Source: Datnioides undecimradiatus
Taxonomy: Eukaryota; Chordata; Actinopteri; Lobotiformes; Datnioididae
DNA: 64,000 nucleotides
NCBI GenBank assembly: GCA_008933995.1
Contig: WARS01000025.1
Span: 4,757,477 to 4,821,476, forward strand
Reading direction: 5' to 3'
Part shown: in pieces, positions 36,746-48,768 of the stretch
Position numbering within the stretch: the stretch's first letter is position 1
Layout of the letters: each line of letters opens with the position of its first letter
Notes under the pieces: model-generated
What the model was told of the DNA's origin: nothing
Databases searched by the model: none
Seen by the model: only the letters and a program-made list of their open reading frames with translations
Translations under genes and position numbers: made by a program

Positions 36746-38659
36746 ACATACAAGCAGATAACTGAGCTCCACTCGTGCACAAAAAGCATCCTCTCAAGTG
36801 GACAGATTCTCTCTAACAGTTGTGACTAATACGTCTGCATGCATGTGGCGCTGCACACGCGCAGCCTGTACGTACCGCACAGCAAGCGGTTCCTTACAGA
36901 GCGCGAGAGCGTCCTTGGCATTTGCATTTGCCACTTTTTCTCAAGTGGATGATTCAGGTGCGTTCGCCAATAACAAAGAGAGAATGAGCGAAATGGCAAA
37001 AGCGATGGAGGGGAAGGGGAGAGAGAAAGAGCATTTGGTTGTGTTTAGGGTGGCTCACTGTAGTTAAAGTGACATTTCGGTGAGATGTGCACTTTCCAAA
37101 ACCCCTGTGGGGGTGCAAGGGGCATGCCCAGCCATGCCAGCCTCCTCTGTGCAGTTACACTGTACCCTGACACTAAGCGCAACGGGCAGGCCAGGCCATG
37201 CGCCCAAACACATTATACTCTTCCCTATCTAACACTCAAATAAAAACACATTAATTTTATCTTACCTGACATAAGCACAAAACCCTCTGATAATCTAAAA
37301 TGAAAATGCACATACACACACACCTTCATCTACTGAACTGTGAGATTACACAAATGTGTCCCCCTTTTTGCCCTGCAGTAGTCCATCTGGGTACTATGGG
37401 TAGAGTCTGAACTCAATTTGTTCCATATTGGCACTGTGTTATGAAGGCTCCATGCTATAAGCGCAGCCAGCTTCCTGTGTTCTGCGTATGACCCATAAGG
37501 TCTCGGCCCATGGTCTGGCACACGAATTTAGACAGAGACAAGGCTGGGTGACAGTATGAATGCCTGCAAAGTGATGTGATTGAACAGGACAGTGGTTTTA
37601 TGGAGAGACTGAGTGAGAATATTGTATGTTTTGAACTTTGGCACTCTGTTATAGAATCATCTTGGGTGGATTTAGAGGGGCTGAAAGGCTACAAGGTGCT
37701 TTCGTTCCCGATGACACGCAGCGGGCTGCGGTATTGACTGAAAAACAACATCACTTGGTGCAGAGAATACACAAAACGCACACACCAATCAGACAGTCTG
37801 CTACCCTAGGGCGCAAAGGCGGGGGACAGTATGGGCTGATTCTTTCTCACTCTGACAGAACAACTAATGCTAAAATGTCAGCACACTGTTGGGAGAACAG
37901 GAAAAGAAGAAACCAGAGAGAGATGGGCACAAAGAAAGAGGAGGAATAACACGCTACCCAAGAGTCCCAACCCCTCTGAGCACAAGTTGGGGTTAATGTT
38001 ACAGCTGCGCTCCAATGCCCTGCCAACAGCAGTGGTAAACAAACTGCACACATAGCTCCTGACCTAAAAATGTCAGAAATTAATACTGAGAGAGAGGCAT
38101 TTCTCATAAAATACTGATAGATGCAGTACTTTGCCTCACAGGTCAATACAAGAAAATGATATTTTACCTCAGCGCGCTTCATGAACACTTACTATTTCAC
38201 AGGGGTCACATTATGTGTCTTAAAGTATGAAGCATGTTTTAAGTTACTGTATGTCAGTGTCCAAAGCTAATCTAATCAATTAGCTATAGTGACATTAGAG
38301 TTGGAAACTGTGGCATTAGTGTCAGTCACTGTGTGCCAATCAAAGCATATTAGCATTTCTGCTGCTCAAGTTGCACTTTAAGCGACCGCACTGATCTTGA
38401 ACATACAAGGGAGGCATCAGGTGAACTGTAAAACACGACAAGAAGCAGCAGGGCAGGTTCATCCATCACTACAAGGTGATTTTCTTTTTTTTTTTTTAAA
38501 TAACACAAGCCACAGGACCTGGTCTGGAGCCAGACGTACGTGCTGTGCTGTCAACAAGAGCTTTTATTATCAGCTGATAAGATATAAAGCCCAGCTCGCT
38601 GGAAAGGCAGATAATGTAGAGGGTTATTTGATCACAAATATGATGAATGGGGACACCAT

Positions 38660-38880
38660 CAGAACAAGCTTTGCATTAAAGGTTCTGTATATGAGATTCT
38701 GAACACTAATATGGCATCAAACAACAATTTGCTGAGTAAAGATATAGAGCAGCAATGGCGTCCTGAGCAGAGAATGTAGTCACACTCCCTCTTAGTGTGT
38801 TGGAAGCTTTTCTGCTCTTTGCCGTGGTAGCTGGTTGGGCCACGCACACATCCGAGTCCCTCCCTGTGAACCTATTATTC
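38660..38880. repeat. Old teleost interspersed repeat
   Basis: The phrases AAAGGTTCTGTATATGAG, CTGAGCAGAGAATGTAG, CACACTCCCTCTTAGTGTG and GTGGTAGCTGGTTGGGCC occur in this order, matching my memory of an abundant percomorph repeat. No coding capacity. Exact family and ends are not resolved. Confidence 0.55.
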
Positions 38881-39524
38881 CTATAACCTCACTGTAAGAA
38901 GGCAGAGATAGGACCACGCAGTTCCAGGTGTTCAGCTGTGTGTTCACTTTCAACTGAAACCAACAAACTACTATTTACTGATAGATTTTGATGAGTTTAA
39001 TTTTGTCCCTGTTGAGTCCAAACAAAGGGTCTTTTACGGTGACAACAATGTCTTTTGAAGTTTAAGTTGAACATGACTGGTTGCCTTAGGTTAGGGTTTC
39101 ATGTGACTGTTTACTTTGGTCTGGCCGGCTGCTCTAGTGCAGCATCTCATGTGTACAGAACCTTTAATGGCACTCTCCCAGCAGCGTAACAAGGCTTTGG
39201 TTCTTAAAGAAATTGCGAGCATGTGCCCAACCCATCAGGAGAAGACCATTGATCCTTATGGGACTCTAGGGGCCATTTCACCTGGTCAGTATGGCAAATG
39301 TAGGCTCTCACTCTCTTCAGCAAGTAATGTTTTGCTGAATGAAGTCAACAAGGGAAACTTTGAATAAGTGCAACTTAACTCTGCAACGCTTTGGGTTGTC
39401 TGTAGGAACTAAAACAGATGGCTCCGGTGAAGGCAGTTCAGCAGTGCAGCAAGACGGTTTTTAATAGCATATAAAAGACTCACCTGGAAGACCCTGCGTC
39501 TACAAAGCTGATTACAGCCTCTTT

Positions 39525-39720
39525 GATAAAGAAATAATTCTACATTTTTGGAAATATGCCCACAGTAAAAATGTCTGTACAATAAGTAAGAAGTTTAGCC
39601 TAGCACAAGACTGTAGGAAAAGGCATAAATAGCTCGTCTGATTGTGCCAAAATGCACCTACCATCACTTTCAAAGATCACTACTTCGCATGTTGCATCTC
39701 ATTAGTATGATTAGTGTGAA
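39525..39720. repeat. Old teleost interspersed repeat
   Basis: Recognisable run of phrases ACATTTTTGGAAATATGCC, GTTTAGCCTAGCACAAGAC, CCAAAATGCACCTACC and CATGTTGCATCTCATTAG. These correspond to a very common fish repeat whose fresher copies read 'acattttgggaaatacgc' and 'gcttagcataaagactgg'. The copy is heavily diverged, so old. Non-coding. Confidence 0.65.
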
Positions 39721-41172
39721 AACTGAAGTGTAAAGTGTTTCCTGGCCAATGTAAACATTAAAAAGTCAAGTTGTGGTTGCTTGTTGGGAGCTAGAATAGC
39801 ATTGTGGGTGGCATGGCTGCGCACTTTGTGGCTGTAGCAGTGATGTAAACTCTTCCTGTCCTTCATCTCATTACTTCACAGCTGGCAAGACTGATATCCC
39901 ACGACAGCACTGTGGTTCAGAGAAATGATTAATGTATTTGCAGCACAGCCCAGGAAACTTCCTCAATATTGGTGAGCAGTGTCGCTGGCAAGTGGAGCTG
40001 CAGGCACAATGCCCAGTCTGGGCCAGCCTCTCAAGGTTTGGCTCCTATGAGGGACAGAGTGATGGGTCTGGGATTGTCAGTGAATGTGGCGCAGATTAAC
40101 AAAGAGGCACAGGGGCAATCTATGACTTCATGCTGGGTTTCCATCACTGGTTTTGTGAAAGGAGCTGTTGATCCATCACACTGCTGGCCAGTTTTGTCTT
40201 CAATCACAAAGTATTGACAGTCAGAGTATAAAAGTGTGCATCAGCAATTTCCTCTTCTGTGGAGTTTCGACATGTTTTCTTATAGGATGCTGGGAGGTAT
40301 TGTTTCCTGGACAAAGTGCTGCTGTCTGCTTTGATCTTGGCAAAGAGTGTGTGATCTGTGTGCCATTTCGGACAACAGCTCTCTGCTCACATCCAGAAAG
40401 TCAATCAAAACCGGCCAAAATATGTGCATCCTGCCCAAGAACATTAAGAACTCATTAGTGCGAGGATGATTCAGCTAAATTCCACTCTTTTCTCCAAAAA
40501 GGGAACGAAAGGAGAAGTTGCATCACTTCTAAGAAACTGACACTTTTGTTCGTTTACTGTATGTGTTTATTCTGCATTTGATTTTGGGACATATTGTGTC
40601 ATAAGTGCATAATACAAGTGCCCTGCTGTTTCTCAGCAAATTCAGGTTTTCAAGCCTTTTTTCCAGAGAGAAAAAGGAAACAAAGAGTATACAAGTCTGC
40701 ATTTTAAATGCATCATCAATAAGAGAGCTCAAAAGACAGCACTGACTCTTCAAACCAGTCTTTCTTCCATATAGAAATTAATGACATAATGTCCGTCGCA
40801 AGGTTATGACAAACACAGCAGTCTACAGCAACGTGCTTGGGAGTACCAGTCAATACAGTGCCATATGTAGTCTAAATGAACGCTTCTATCAAGCACTCTA
40901 TGGCCTCAGCAAGTAATAATACTCTAACAGAAAAGGCAAGGAAAAAAAAAAATCAAACCCAATCACCTCCAGTGTTAACCACTTTACAAGGACGTTGCTG
41001 GGCTATGACCATCTTCTTAAACTTAATGGAAATAGTTCTATGGTTCAACAAGCACAATCAACTACAGAGTGCTAACAACCTTGCTGACCAAGAACGTTCA
41101 ATTTGTGCTTCTTCCCCTTGTTCTTTTCTTTATATACTGGGCAGAAGTGTATAGGCACGCATAATGCACGCG

Positions 41173-41220
41173 CACACACACACACACACACACGTACACA
41201 CACACACACACGTGCACACG
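41173..41220. repeat. (CA)n microsatellite, interrupted
   Basis: Two CA runs (about 41173-41193 and 41196-41211) separated by a GT step, then CACG variants. Confidence 0.92.
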
Positions 41221-42210
41221 CACGCACTCTGGTCTAAGACTCCAGAGACCCAGAGCGCCCTTTCTCTCTCCCTCGTTTTCTAATCCTGGCAATTAGCGAG
41301 AAATAATTAATGATAAAAAAATGAAAAAGTTGAGGGCAGAGAGCCTTGAAGATAGAGTTCTGCACCGTAAGCATTCAATTCCCCCTCTCAAGGTCCTCAA
41401 GGTCCACTGCTCTCTGGCTCTGATCCTCATACAGCTACTGGAAGAGGCTTGAACAAAGGCCTCTTTGATATCAGCCCGCCCTCCATCACTCGCATTCACT
41501 CTCCCCTCCTACATCTTGTACACGTTTTTCTTTTCCTGTTTTGCTAACTTTCTCTGCATATAGTTCACTTGATCTCATCCTCTTTTTCTCTCTCCACTCT
41601 CTCTCTTTCCCTGGGATTTCATCCTCCCAACACCAAGGTTGTGGCCTGCCTCCTAAGGGTCCGTTTGAGGAAAAAATAAATAAAAAAAACTTCGAAGGTT
41701 ACACCAGACATCTGCTGCACCCCCAGAGTACGGCTTTGTTTGATTGCCTCCCTGTGAAATTAATAAGAGTAGCCATTAACAATCTGGTATAAATAGGGAG
41801 TCAGTGGTTGGGTAGCGGTAAAGGGATGTGCGATGCAGCTGAACCTTGATCATGCAGTGCAGCGACGGAGCTATGAGTGGTGGGGAAATGGGGAGGTCGT
41901 GACCTTGTGAAGTCACTCCAGGGCCACATACAAGCGTAATGCGGTCTTGTGATCAGAGAGAAACTGCAATGTCATCCCAGGCACTGGGAGCAAGCAATCT
42001 GTGTACTGTTTTTTTTTTTTCTTTTTAATATGTACATCTTTGTGTAAACATCTAGATTTTCCCAGAGGTGATCAATATTCATATGTAGTTCAGTGCGTGT
42101 GTGCGTGCACGTGTGTGTCTACATTCACTCTGTGAAGACAGACAAACAGCTGAAGAGATGGCATGAGGAAGAGAAGCAGAGAGGGAGGGAAAAAAACACT
42201 CCTGAGCACT

Positions 42211-42230
42211 CCTGCCCCCTGGTGGCAATT
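42211..42230 (-). promoter_or_regulatory. CTCF-like motif
   Basis: On the minus strand it reads TTGCCACCAGGGGGCAGG, matching the vertebrate CTCF core (CCASYAGRKGGCRS) at every core position. CTCF binds such sites and sets loop anchors in an orientation-dependent way. A second motif in the opposite orientation lies about 600 bp away. The motif is seen in sequence; occupancy is not known. Confidence 0.6.
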
Positions 42231-42429
42231 TGCAGTACCACCTCTGAGTGTGCAAGGGGAGAAAGCGACTGAGTTACAGTAGAAGAGGGACTGCTGTGTG
42301 AATAGTCTGGGGGTTTCTGCTTATTGCACCACCTCTTCCTCCTGAGGGGTGGCTTTGATCTCTGCATACATTTAAATTCCAAAGAGGCAAAAAAAAATAC
42401 CAACGGGTGGTAAAGCTCATTCATTCATA

Positions 42430-42615
42430 AACGCAGCGACTGGGATTTAGATCTTGAATTACAGAGAGAGCAGACATCATTTCATAATACTCTTCAAGCT
42501 AATTGTGTTTCACTTGCTAGATATTTCAAATGCTTGATGTCAGACTTTGAATACTGCCTTCATAGAGATCTTTTATTTGCCATTGGTAGTGGCAATTTGG
42601 AGCATGCAGCTACAT
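42430..42615. promoter_or_regulatory. Candidate conserved non-coding element
   Basis: Between the two CTCF-like motifs lies unique AT-rich DNA with CAAGCTAATTGTG (42496), GATATTTCAAATGC (42520) and TTTATTTGCCATTGG (42571). No open frame. Confidence 0.22.
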
Positions 42616-42825
42616 CAGTCCTACAGGAGGCATATTAGATGTCCTCTATCTTCTTTTTGCACCATTGCACACTTTTGTTAAGCGCAGGAATTCAGTGCAG
42701 GAAAACTGACGTGTGAGAGTTCAATACAGCAGAGGAGATAGGGAGAATTAGAAATATTCAAAAAGGCTGCCGAAAGGTAATCTGGTGGATCTGAGTGAAC
42801 ATTGTGACTGCAGTTTATGCTTTTA

Positions 42826-42845
42826 ACCAGCAGATGGCATCAGCA
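42826..42845 (+). promoter_or_regulatory. CTCF-like motif
   Basis: Plus-strand ACCAGCAGATGGCATCAG fits CCASYAGRKGGC, with core CCAGCAGATGGCA. Its orientation is opposite to the 42211 motif and the two diverge, the arrangement typical of borders between chromatin domains. Confidence 0.5.
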
Positions 42846-44148
42846 GGTAGTGCAGTGTGCTGTGGTGCAGTGCTCCCACCCCGATGTTGTCTGTCCCCTA
42901 GGTCAGTGTCTACAGCAAGGCAACATTTTGTCATCTGCTTGCAGGCGGAAGGACAAAGTTCTGGTGTCTCTTAGTCTGAATAGACAACCTGTGCTCCAAA
43001 TTTCAGCATAAACGTCACAAATCCATGCAAAATTGGGTTTATTTCACTCAAGTCTCCATCAGTCACTGCTTGATATATCAAACCCCTCAACTGCTAAAAC
43101 CTCCCACACACTTACACTCACACACATGCATGCCTGTCAAAGTGTCTTCGACCTGGCAGCACACCAGTTGCGTCTATGCGTGCGTGTGAGTAAGAAAGAG
43201 GGAGAAAGTGAGAGATCATTAATACACATGCTAAGGAGCATGGTAAAACTTGTCTGGGGAATCAATAGAAACATCAGAAGGAGGAAGAGGAAGATTAGAT
43301 ATTGACTGAGGTAATGGGGTGAGGTGAGAAAAAATTGCATTTAGCTAACTGGTGTTTTCATCTAGCAGTACTGAATGGATGGAGAAAGGTGTGCATTTCT
43401 TTTTTTCCGAACTGGAAAATATACAGAATTAAGGATGTTAGAAGTAGTGAAATAGTGTGTCTGTCATATAAAAAAAACATTTTCTTTGGATAGTTTAACA
43501 CTGACATTAAAAAGGGGCACAAACTTAATTCTGTGTGTGTACTATGATTGGACTGTTTATGTAGAACGCTCACTATCCTATCAGGAAAGTCTTGAAAAAC
43601 TACTGAAAAATCGTATTTTGTCCTTTTAACTTGGAGGCCGTTCCTGATATCAATGTCTCCCAGACAAAGACAATTTACAGTAACACACACACACAGAATG
43701 TTATGTATTGTATGTCTAACTTAAAAAGGTGTTGCCAGTGGGTCATGTACATGTAAACAATGAATAATGCTTGCATGGTTTGCACGAGTTGAAAAATATC
43801 CACGCACAATATTAAATGTAATGATACTGCAGTGCTGGTAAAATGTACCACTAGGCAAATGGCCATGCAACTGTACTGCCATGGCACTAATATGGTAACT
43901 ACTAACTATTATCACTCTAATGCACTTCAACAGACAGACATGAGACTTTAAAGTTGTTACTTTCTGCACATCAGAGATACAGCAAGGTTGAGGACTTGCA
44001 CAAAGCATGATAGGATTTCACCTCAAGTCTTTAAGATGCCATTGACCATCCAGTAAACTGAGTCTACTCATAACACAACGTCATTGTGAACTTAAGACTC
44101 AAAGATCACCACAACTCCATTAAATATGTGAAATTATTAGTTAGATAC

Positions 44149-44269
44149 CTGTGATTTCCAAATGTTGGCGGATCCTCCTGTGTGAAACTTTTGCAGGGCG
44201 GTTCTGATGGCAGATCCAGGTTGCATATCTCCTCCGGGGTTGCAGAAACCATCCAAATCCACATTTCCC
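44149..44269 (-). other. Orphan candidate internal exon (121 nt)
   Basis: On the minus strand this segment is preceded by a pyrimidine-rich stretch ending ACTCTCCCATTCAG and followed by GTATCT, so it has both borders of an internal exon. All three frames are open across it, and one reads GNVDLDGFCNPGGDMQPG and onward. I recognise no protein family. It may belong with the 42-nt candidate exon at 44840-44881 in a minus-strand transcript, coding or lncRNA. Confidence 0.3.
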
Positions 44270-44839
44270 CTGAATGGGAGAGTGTTTGTAAATAAATAAA
44301 TAAGAAAATAATAACGTTGCATCATAACCAGGCTGGCTTTGCGTTGCTTAAATGTGACATCTACATACTAGCTTATTCACAATTCAAGTTAAATTGGCCC
44401 AACGCACCTGCGTCTCTAACCTGTTAGCTAACTCTTAGCTACAATTTACTTTTAGCTAACAGTTAGCTTTAGCTTTTGCGTCTTAGATTTGCTTAAAGCT
44501 AACTCTAATATTACATTTTAGGCTAACGCTATCTTAGCTAATAAGCCTTGCCATACTTTGGTACTAACATTAGCTTAAGTTAGCTACATGCTACATGCTA
44601 TTTAAACACCATGTCAAATAGCATAGTGCTTAAATAGCATGTAACGGACGTTATGCTAAAGTTAACGTTAAACAAGTTGACGTTGGTTAGCTTATGTTTT
44701 ATGGCCAACCGTGAGCATCTTTCATGAGCACGGACCGTTCATCTTTTTCTGACATTCGCTAAAATCACAAGTTGTTACCGTCATTTGCGTTAAATTAGTG
44801 TTTTAAATGTTGCTTAATGTAGACTACAGTAACACTCAC

Positions 44840-44881
44840 CGAGTTAACCCACTGATCCACAGCCTTACGGTGGAGCAGGGA
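44840..44881 (-). other. Orphan candidate micro-exon (42 nt)
   Basis: Minus strand: acceptor TTGCTTCACTGTAG, 42 nt, then donor GTGAGT, a near-ideal donor. Two frames are open; one gives SLLHRKAVDQWVNS, the other joins in phase with the first frame of the 44149-44269 segment. The 42-nt length keeps the reading frame. Product unknown; chance occurrence is possible. Confidence 0.28.
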
Positions 44882-45925
44882 CTACAGTGAAGCAATGCAC
44901 AGATATACACAGTCAAGTGACAGATTAAAAGAAAAGCATGAATAGATGAGTAGAAATTTGACAAATGTTCCTTGCATACAGCTGTACTGCATTATATTCA
45001 CGTCTTAATATGCTCTGTATATTAATGACTAGCCACCATTTGCACTAGTTTATGTTTATGTGTAGATTTTTGATATTTTACTATATAAATGACACACAAG
45101 GTTTTGATAAAGTGACTGGCTTTGGTTTTTACTTACATAACCATATAAACAGCAAATTTTTAACTAGTTATGTCTTTGCTCATGTGACATTTTGCTAAAT
45201 TATTTTATATTTGTGTTAATGAAGCCTGTTGGTAATGGTATGAAGAGGAATATGAATGCATGCACTACAAAACTAGCAAAGGTAGAGTGTGCCTGCATAC
45301 CACAGTGTAATTTAATCTTGAAGCATCACCTAACTGGTTGATAATCTTGTTTGTCGGAAAGTTCCAATTTAGTGTGAGGAAGATGCTTTTTTCTTGGTCT
45401 TGACATTTGACACTCTTATTTGGTCATTGTGCAAACTGCAGGTGAACCCTACCATCTGTGTCAGTAAAGGATCCAAAAGCAGTGCAGACTTGCCAGATGT
45501 GGAGGATGATGACTGAAATAAGTATATCAGGGCCTCATCTGTGATCTCATCAGCAGAAATAGACTCCACACATTTTCTACATTTCTGCTCTACTCAGTTT
45601 CTACTCAGCTTCTGATCAAGAAGTTCAGAAGTGAGCTCTAGTGTTATAGGACCTGTATCTGATTGGTGGCTCCTAACACTCCTTGAACATATTCAGAGCT
45701 ATCTTCTGTTTAAGTCATGTTGGTGTCTCTCCATCAGGGATAAATTCATGAAAACACCACCAGGGTCAGTTCAAGTTTGACTATTGACTAGTCATTTGAG
45801 AATTGAGTAGTGCCTGGTTGCACAAGCCCTGCGAGTGTTTTACATGTAAGCATCCAAAAGGGCAAAAGGTTTAAGCAAATGTTCTGGGGTTGTGATTCCA
45901 GACACTGCATTTTATTCCGGTTTTC

Positions 45926-45979
45926 TTGGGAAGCAGAAAACAGTATTTTCAGCAGAAAACAGTATTTTCTGCTTCCCAA
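45926..45979. repeat. Inverted repeat, 15-bp arms, with inner direct repeat
   Basis: Arms 45926-45940 (TTGGGAAGCAGAAAA) and 45965-45979 (TTTTCTGCTTCCCAA) are perfect reverse complements. The 24-bp middle also contains a second copy of AGCAGAAAACAGTATTTT. It could form a stable hairpin. It may be a scar of template switching, in which a short segment was copied back. Confidence 0.9.
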
Positions 45980-46100
45980 AAGCAAAGGCGGTTGGAGACT
46001 TGTCAAGGAGGTGAGCAACAAGTCAGTCCTATTCCATCTGGTAGAATTATCACAGAGAAAATAATGAAAGTTTTGTTGCTAGTACTGACTCCATTTGATA

Positions 46101-46143
46101 TACTACTACTACTACTGATAATAATAATAATAATAATAATAAC
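46101..46143. repeat. (TAC)n-(ATA)n triplet repeat
   Basis: Five to six TAC triplets followed by about eight ATA/AAT triplets, read directly. Confidence 0.92.
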
Positions 46144-48577
46144 AATTGGACATTTATTTTACGATTACTGTTAAAGTTACCAATAATTACAAATTTACAG
46201 AATTAATCAATGAACTGTGTTATACAGATGGGCTACAGCATCAACAACTCTCCACAGGGGTTGTTAACTTTTTGTTTTTAGGCTAAGCTTTCTCTGAAAA
46301 TAATTTGACATTAAATATTGTGCTGTTGATTTGAGTCACAATAATAGCCTTGAGTAATAATTTAAACATATAATAATCAAATTATGAAACGTGAACAGTC
46401 ACACACGCCACTGTTCGAGGTTGGTAGAAAGACTTGTTTAGGGAAATCACCTTGGCAACAACCGGCTGTTTGCCATTGTGGTCCACTATCATCTCGCGAT
46501 GCTGATGCCACCAGAGTTTTTCCCCTTAGTTTTTTTTTTTTTTTTCTTTCTATAAGGCCACAGCGTGAATGCAGCATCACCACTCATGTGCCAGTGCGCG
46601 TGCCTCCGGCCGGGTGTCACGAGGCTGGAGCGTGTGCACGTGAACACGTGTCTGTATGTGAGCGGTGGTGCACGGTGAGAGCGCATTGGAAAGGGGGAAG
46701 GGGGGTGGGTGGGGTGCACGCGGTGCCGTATGTCACTTGATCTCGAACATCAGAGCAGATAGATGAAGCTAAAGCGATTAAATGGGAGGAGGGCTTTGCG
46801 TCACTGGAAAGGTGGCTGCCCTGGATATGTGAATGGATTAAGAGAAGAAGTACATGAATGACTGCCTGAATGAAAGAACAATGAATGAATACTATATAAC
46901 AAATCCTACATTTAATTCAACCTATTTTTACAGCCCATCAATATCTCCCTGAGATAAAGTTATTGAACAATTTGCAGACAGCCTCAAACTGCTATAAACT
47001 CTGTGAGGATGATTTTAAAAGCATCAATTCACTGTGAAGTCTCACCATTGTAAGAATCATCATTGTGAGCTCACGTCATAGTTTGCCCACTTTCAAAGAG
47101 CAGTATACATTATTTAGAGAAAAGGAGAAGATGTTCTGAAAGCATCATATTGACTTCAATTTGAGATATTTTCCTTTTGCGATCATTGAGTTTAAGCAAT
47201 ATTTTGAATATTTACTCACTTTTCTTTGCCAAAACTTCATGTCCTATGCCAAAATTAAGATTCAAATACTGCATCAAAATCTGTTTTTGGGTCTGTAAAC
47301 AGGTCCCAACCCAGATGAGGTGGACGTGCAGCAAAATATTTCCCATTGTGGGACATTGTTTGACTTCACAGTTTGCTGTATGTGAACATGCCTGCGCACA
47401 GTCAAAAACAGAATTTTATAATGACTAGGAGCAGTTCAACTACATTCCTATTTCCTATTTGCCATGTTTGATTTATTTCTGAGAATGACTAAGGTTAATA
47501 AGCTAATAATTTAAAGATACAATGGCCATAACTTATCAATTACTGAAAAACTATGGCGCATTTTTACAAATTCACTCATAATATCCTGTACATTTAACGT
47601 TTTTTGAGCTGGGACTGGTAGATTATAATTCTAAATGGCTTCACTGCTGGTTTGTAATTCCATCAGGTGCTTAGATACAAGCAACCTCTTATTTCTTTAT
47701 TATATATTGATTTAACGTGCATTTAATGTCACAGGAATCTAAACTGAAAACTGTTCCTGGTCCAGAGTCTGGGATTTTATATAGAACCACTCAACTGTGT
47801 GGACAGCTCACTACAACTCACCACATCTCATTACGGAACAATTCTCACCCAGGACTCAAATACCAATTGGTCTGAGGTCCCAAGGGCTCCAGCTGTTCTT
47901 TATGTCAACTAGTCTGTGATTGCGTGATGAATTCAATTGAGAATTTGTCCTCAAATATTGCAAGGCAGGTTTCTGTCAAAGTTCAGTAAAATCCATTTTA
48001 AGATCGTGTTGACATGATAAAGTTCAAGAGAATGACAGTATGATAAGCAAAAACTGTAACTATAAACAGTTGAGTCAAACACATTTCAAGTTCCAAGTTA
48101 TAATTCAGGGATTTTAACAACAGCAAAGTAACTGTAGACTCACCACTGAAGCTACAAAAAAGAAATAACATATTATAGTGTTGAAACAGCACATCACAAC
48201 AGTCCTTCAGTACAATATGATGTTAACATATAGGCCCATTGTGCACTTGAGTCTCTTTCCTGTAAAGTCCTAGACCTACATTACACAAGATATTGTATTA
48301 AAAGAGTGAGTAAAATTACCTTCATGTCCCTAAAAAACCCACAGAAACACAATCAGGTGAATAATACAATCAGTGCATTGGTGCTAAAAGAGAAAACAAC
48401 AATCAGGTAAACAAAAATAAATAAAATATTATTTACTATATTTTAAATAGCCAGTAAAAATGACAAAAGGATGTTTCGTTATGGTTAGAATGTGTGTGTG
48501 TGTGTGTTAAAATGGAGCACTGAAGGGAAACCAACGAGAAAGGGGTGTGTGTATGTGTGTGTGAGTGCGTTTGTCCA

Positions 48578-48688
48578 GGGTGGGGGGTGGATGGTGGTGG
48601 TGGGGGTCAGAAGATTATGGATTGATAGAAAGAAATAGTCGCCAAAAACAGCCCCCAACTGCCCCCCTACCCCAACCCCCTCCCCCCC
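48578..48688. promoter_or_regulatory. G-quadruplex-prone region, strand-switching
   Basis: Plus strand G runs at 48578-48580, 48582-48587 and 48602-48606 with GG steps between. Then C runs at 48652-48656, 48662-48667, 48670-48673, 48676-48680 and 48682-48688, that is, five G runs of 4-7 on the minus strand with loops of 1-5 nt. The second set fits the strict quadruplex pattern. It lies 1.7 kb upstream of the TATA box of the predicted miR-129 host gene and 73 bp before a CRE. Confidence 0.6.
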
Positions 48689-48760
48689 TGCCTGGGGTTT
48701 GAATTAATGTGTTTCTATTTTTGGCTCTCCCGTGTTTCCAGGGGAAACCTAATGACGCAA

Positions 48761-48768
48761 TGACGTCA
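48761..48768. promoter_or_regulatory. Full CRE palindrome
   Basis: A perfect TGACGTCA, preceded by TGACGCAA and followed by a nuclear-receptor half-site AGGTCA (48773-48778). The CREB/ATF family binds this 8-mer. The stretch is flanked by unique sequence with GTTTCCAGGGGAAACC (48734-48749), itself a palindrome. CpG within the CRE being kept suggests function. Confidence 0.5.

Larger units (their letters stand above)
36750..42200. other. Gene-free stretch with interspersed repeats
   Basis: No supported exon. Apart from the repeats listed separately, it holds a CA microsatellite at 41.2 kb, CT-rich DNA 41565-41610, and AT-rich patches with homeodomain-type words at 41293-41320 (GCAATTAGCG, AATAATTAATG) and 41755-41790. 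The frames at 39969-40217 and 40168-40458 have no recognised domain and are not called. Confidence 0.45.
44890..48500. other. Gene-free stretch
   Basis: No supported exon. Just left of here (44.4-44.7 kb) is a stretch with many AGCTAA/TTAGC words. Within it: a self-complementary segment at 45926-45979, trinucleotide repeats at 46.1 kb, a T run near 46531-46545, and AT-rich DNA from 46.8 to 48.5 kb. The minus-strand frame at 45369-45569 depends on a GTG start and is not called. Confidence 0.4.

Noticed and set aside
43358-43690. Minus-strand 110-codon frame near the orphan exons
   Set aside because: Low-complexity hydrophobic end, no domain, no clear splice borders.
45369-45569. Minus-strand frame that looks protein-like (ISADEITDEALIYLFQ and onward)
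   Set aside because: It needs a GTG start or an unseen acceptor, matches no family I know, and its possible donor (GTAGGG) is weak. Might join the orphan exons at 44.1-44.9 kb, but this is not supportable by eye.
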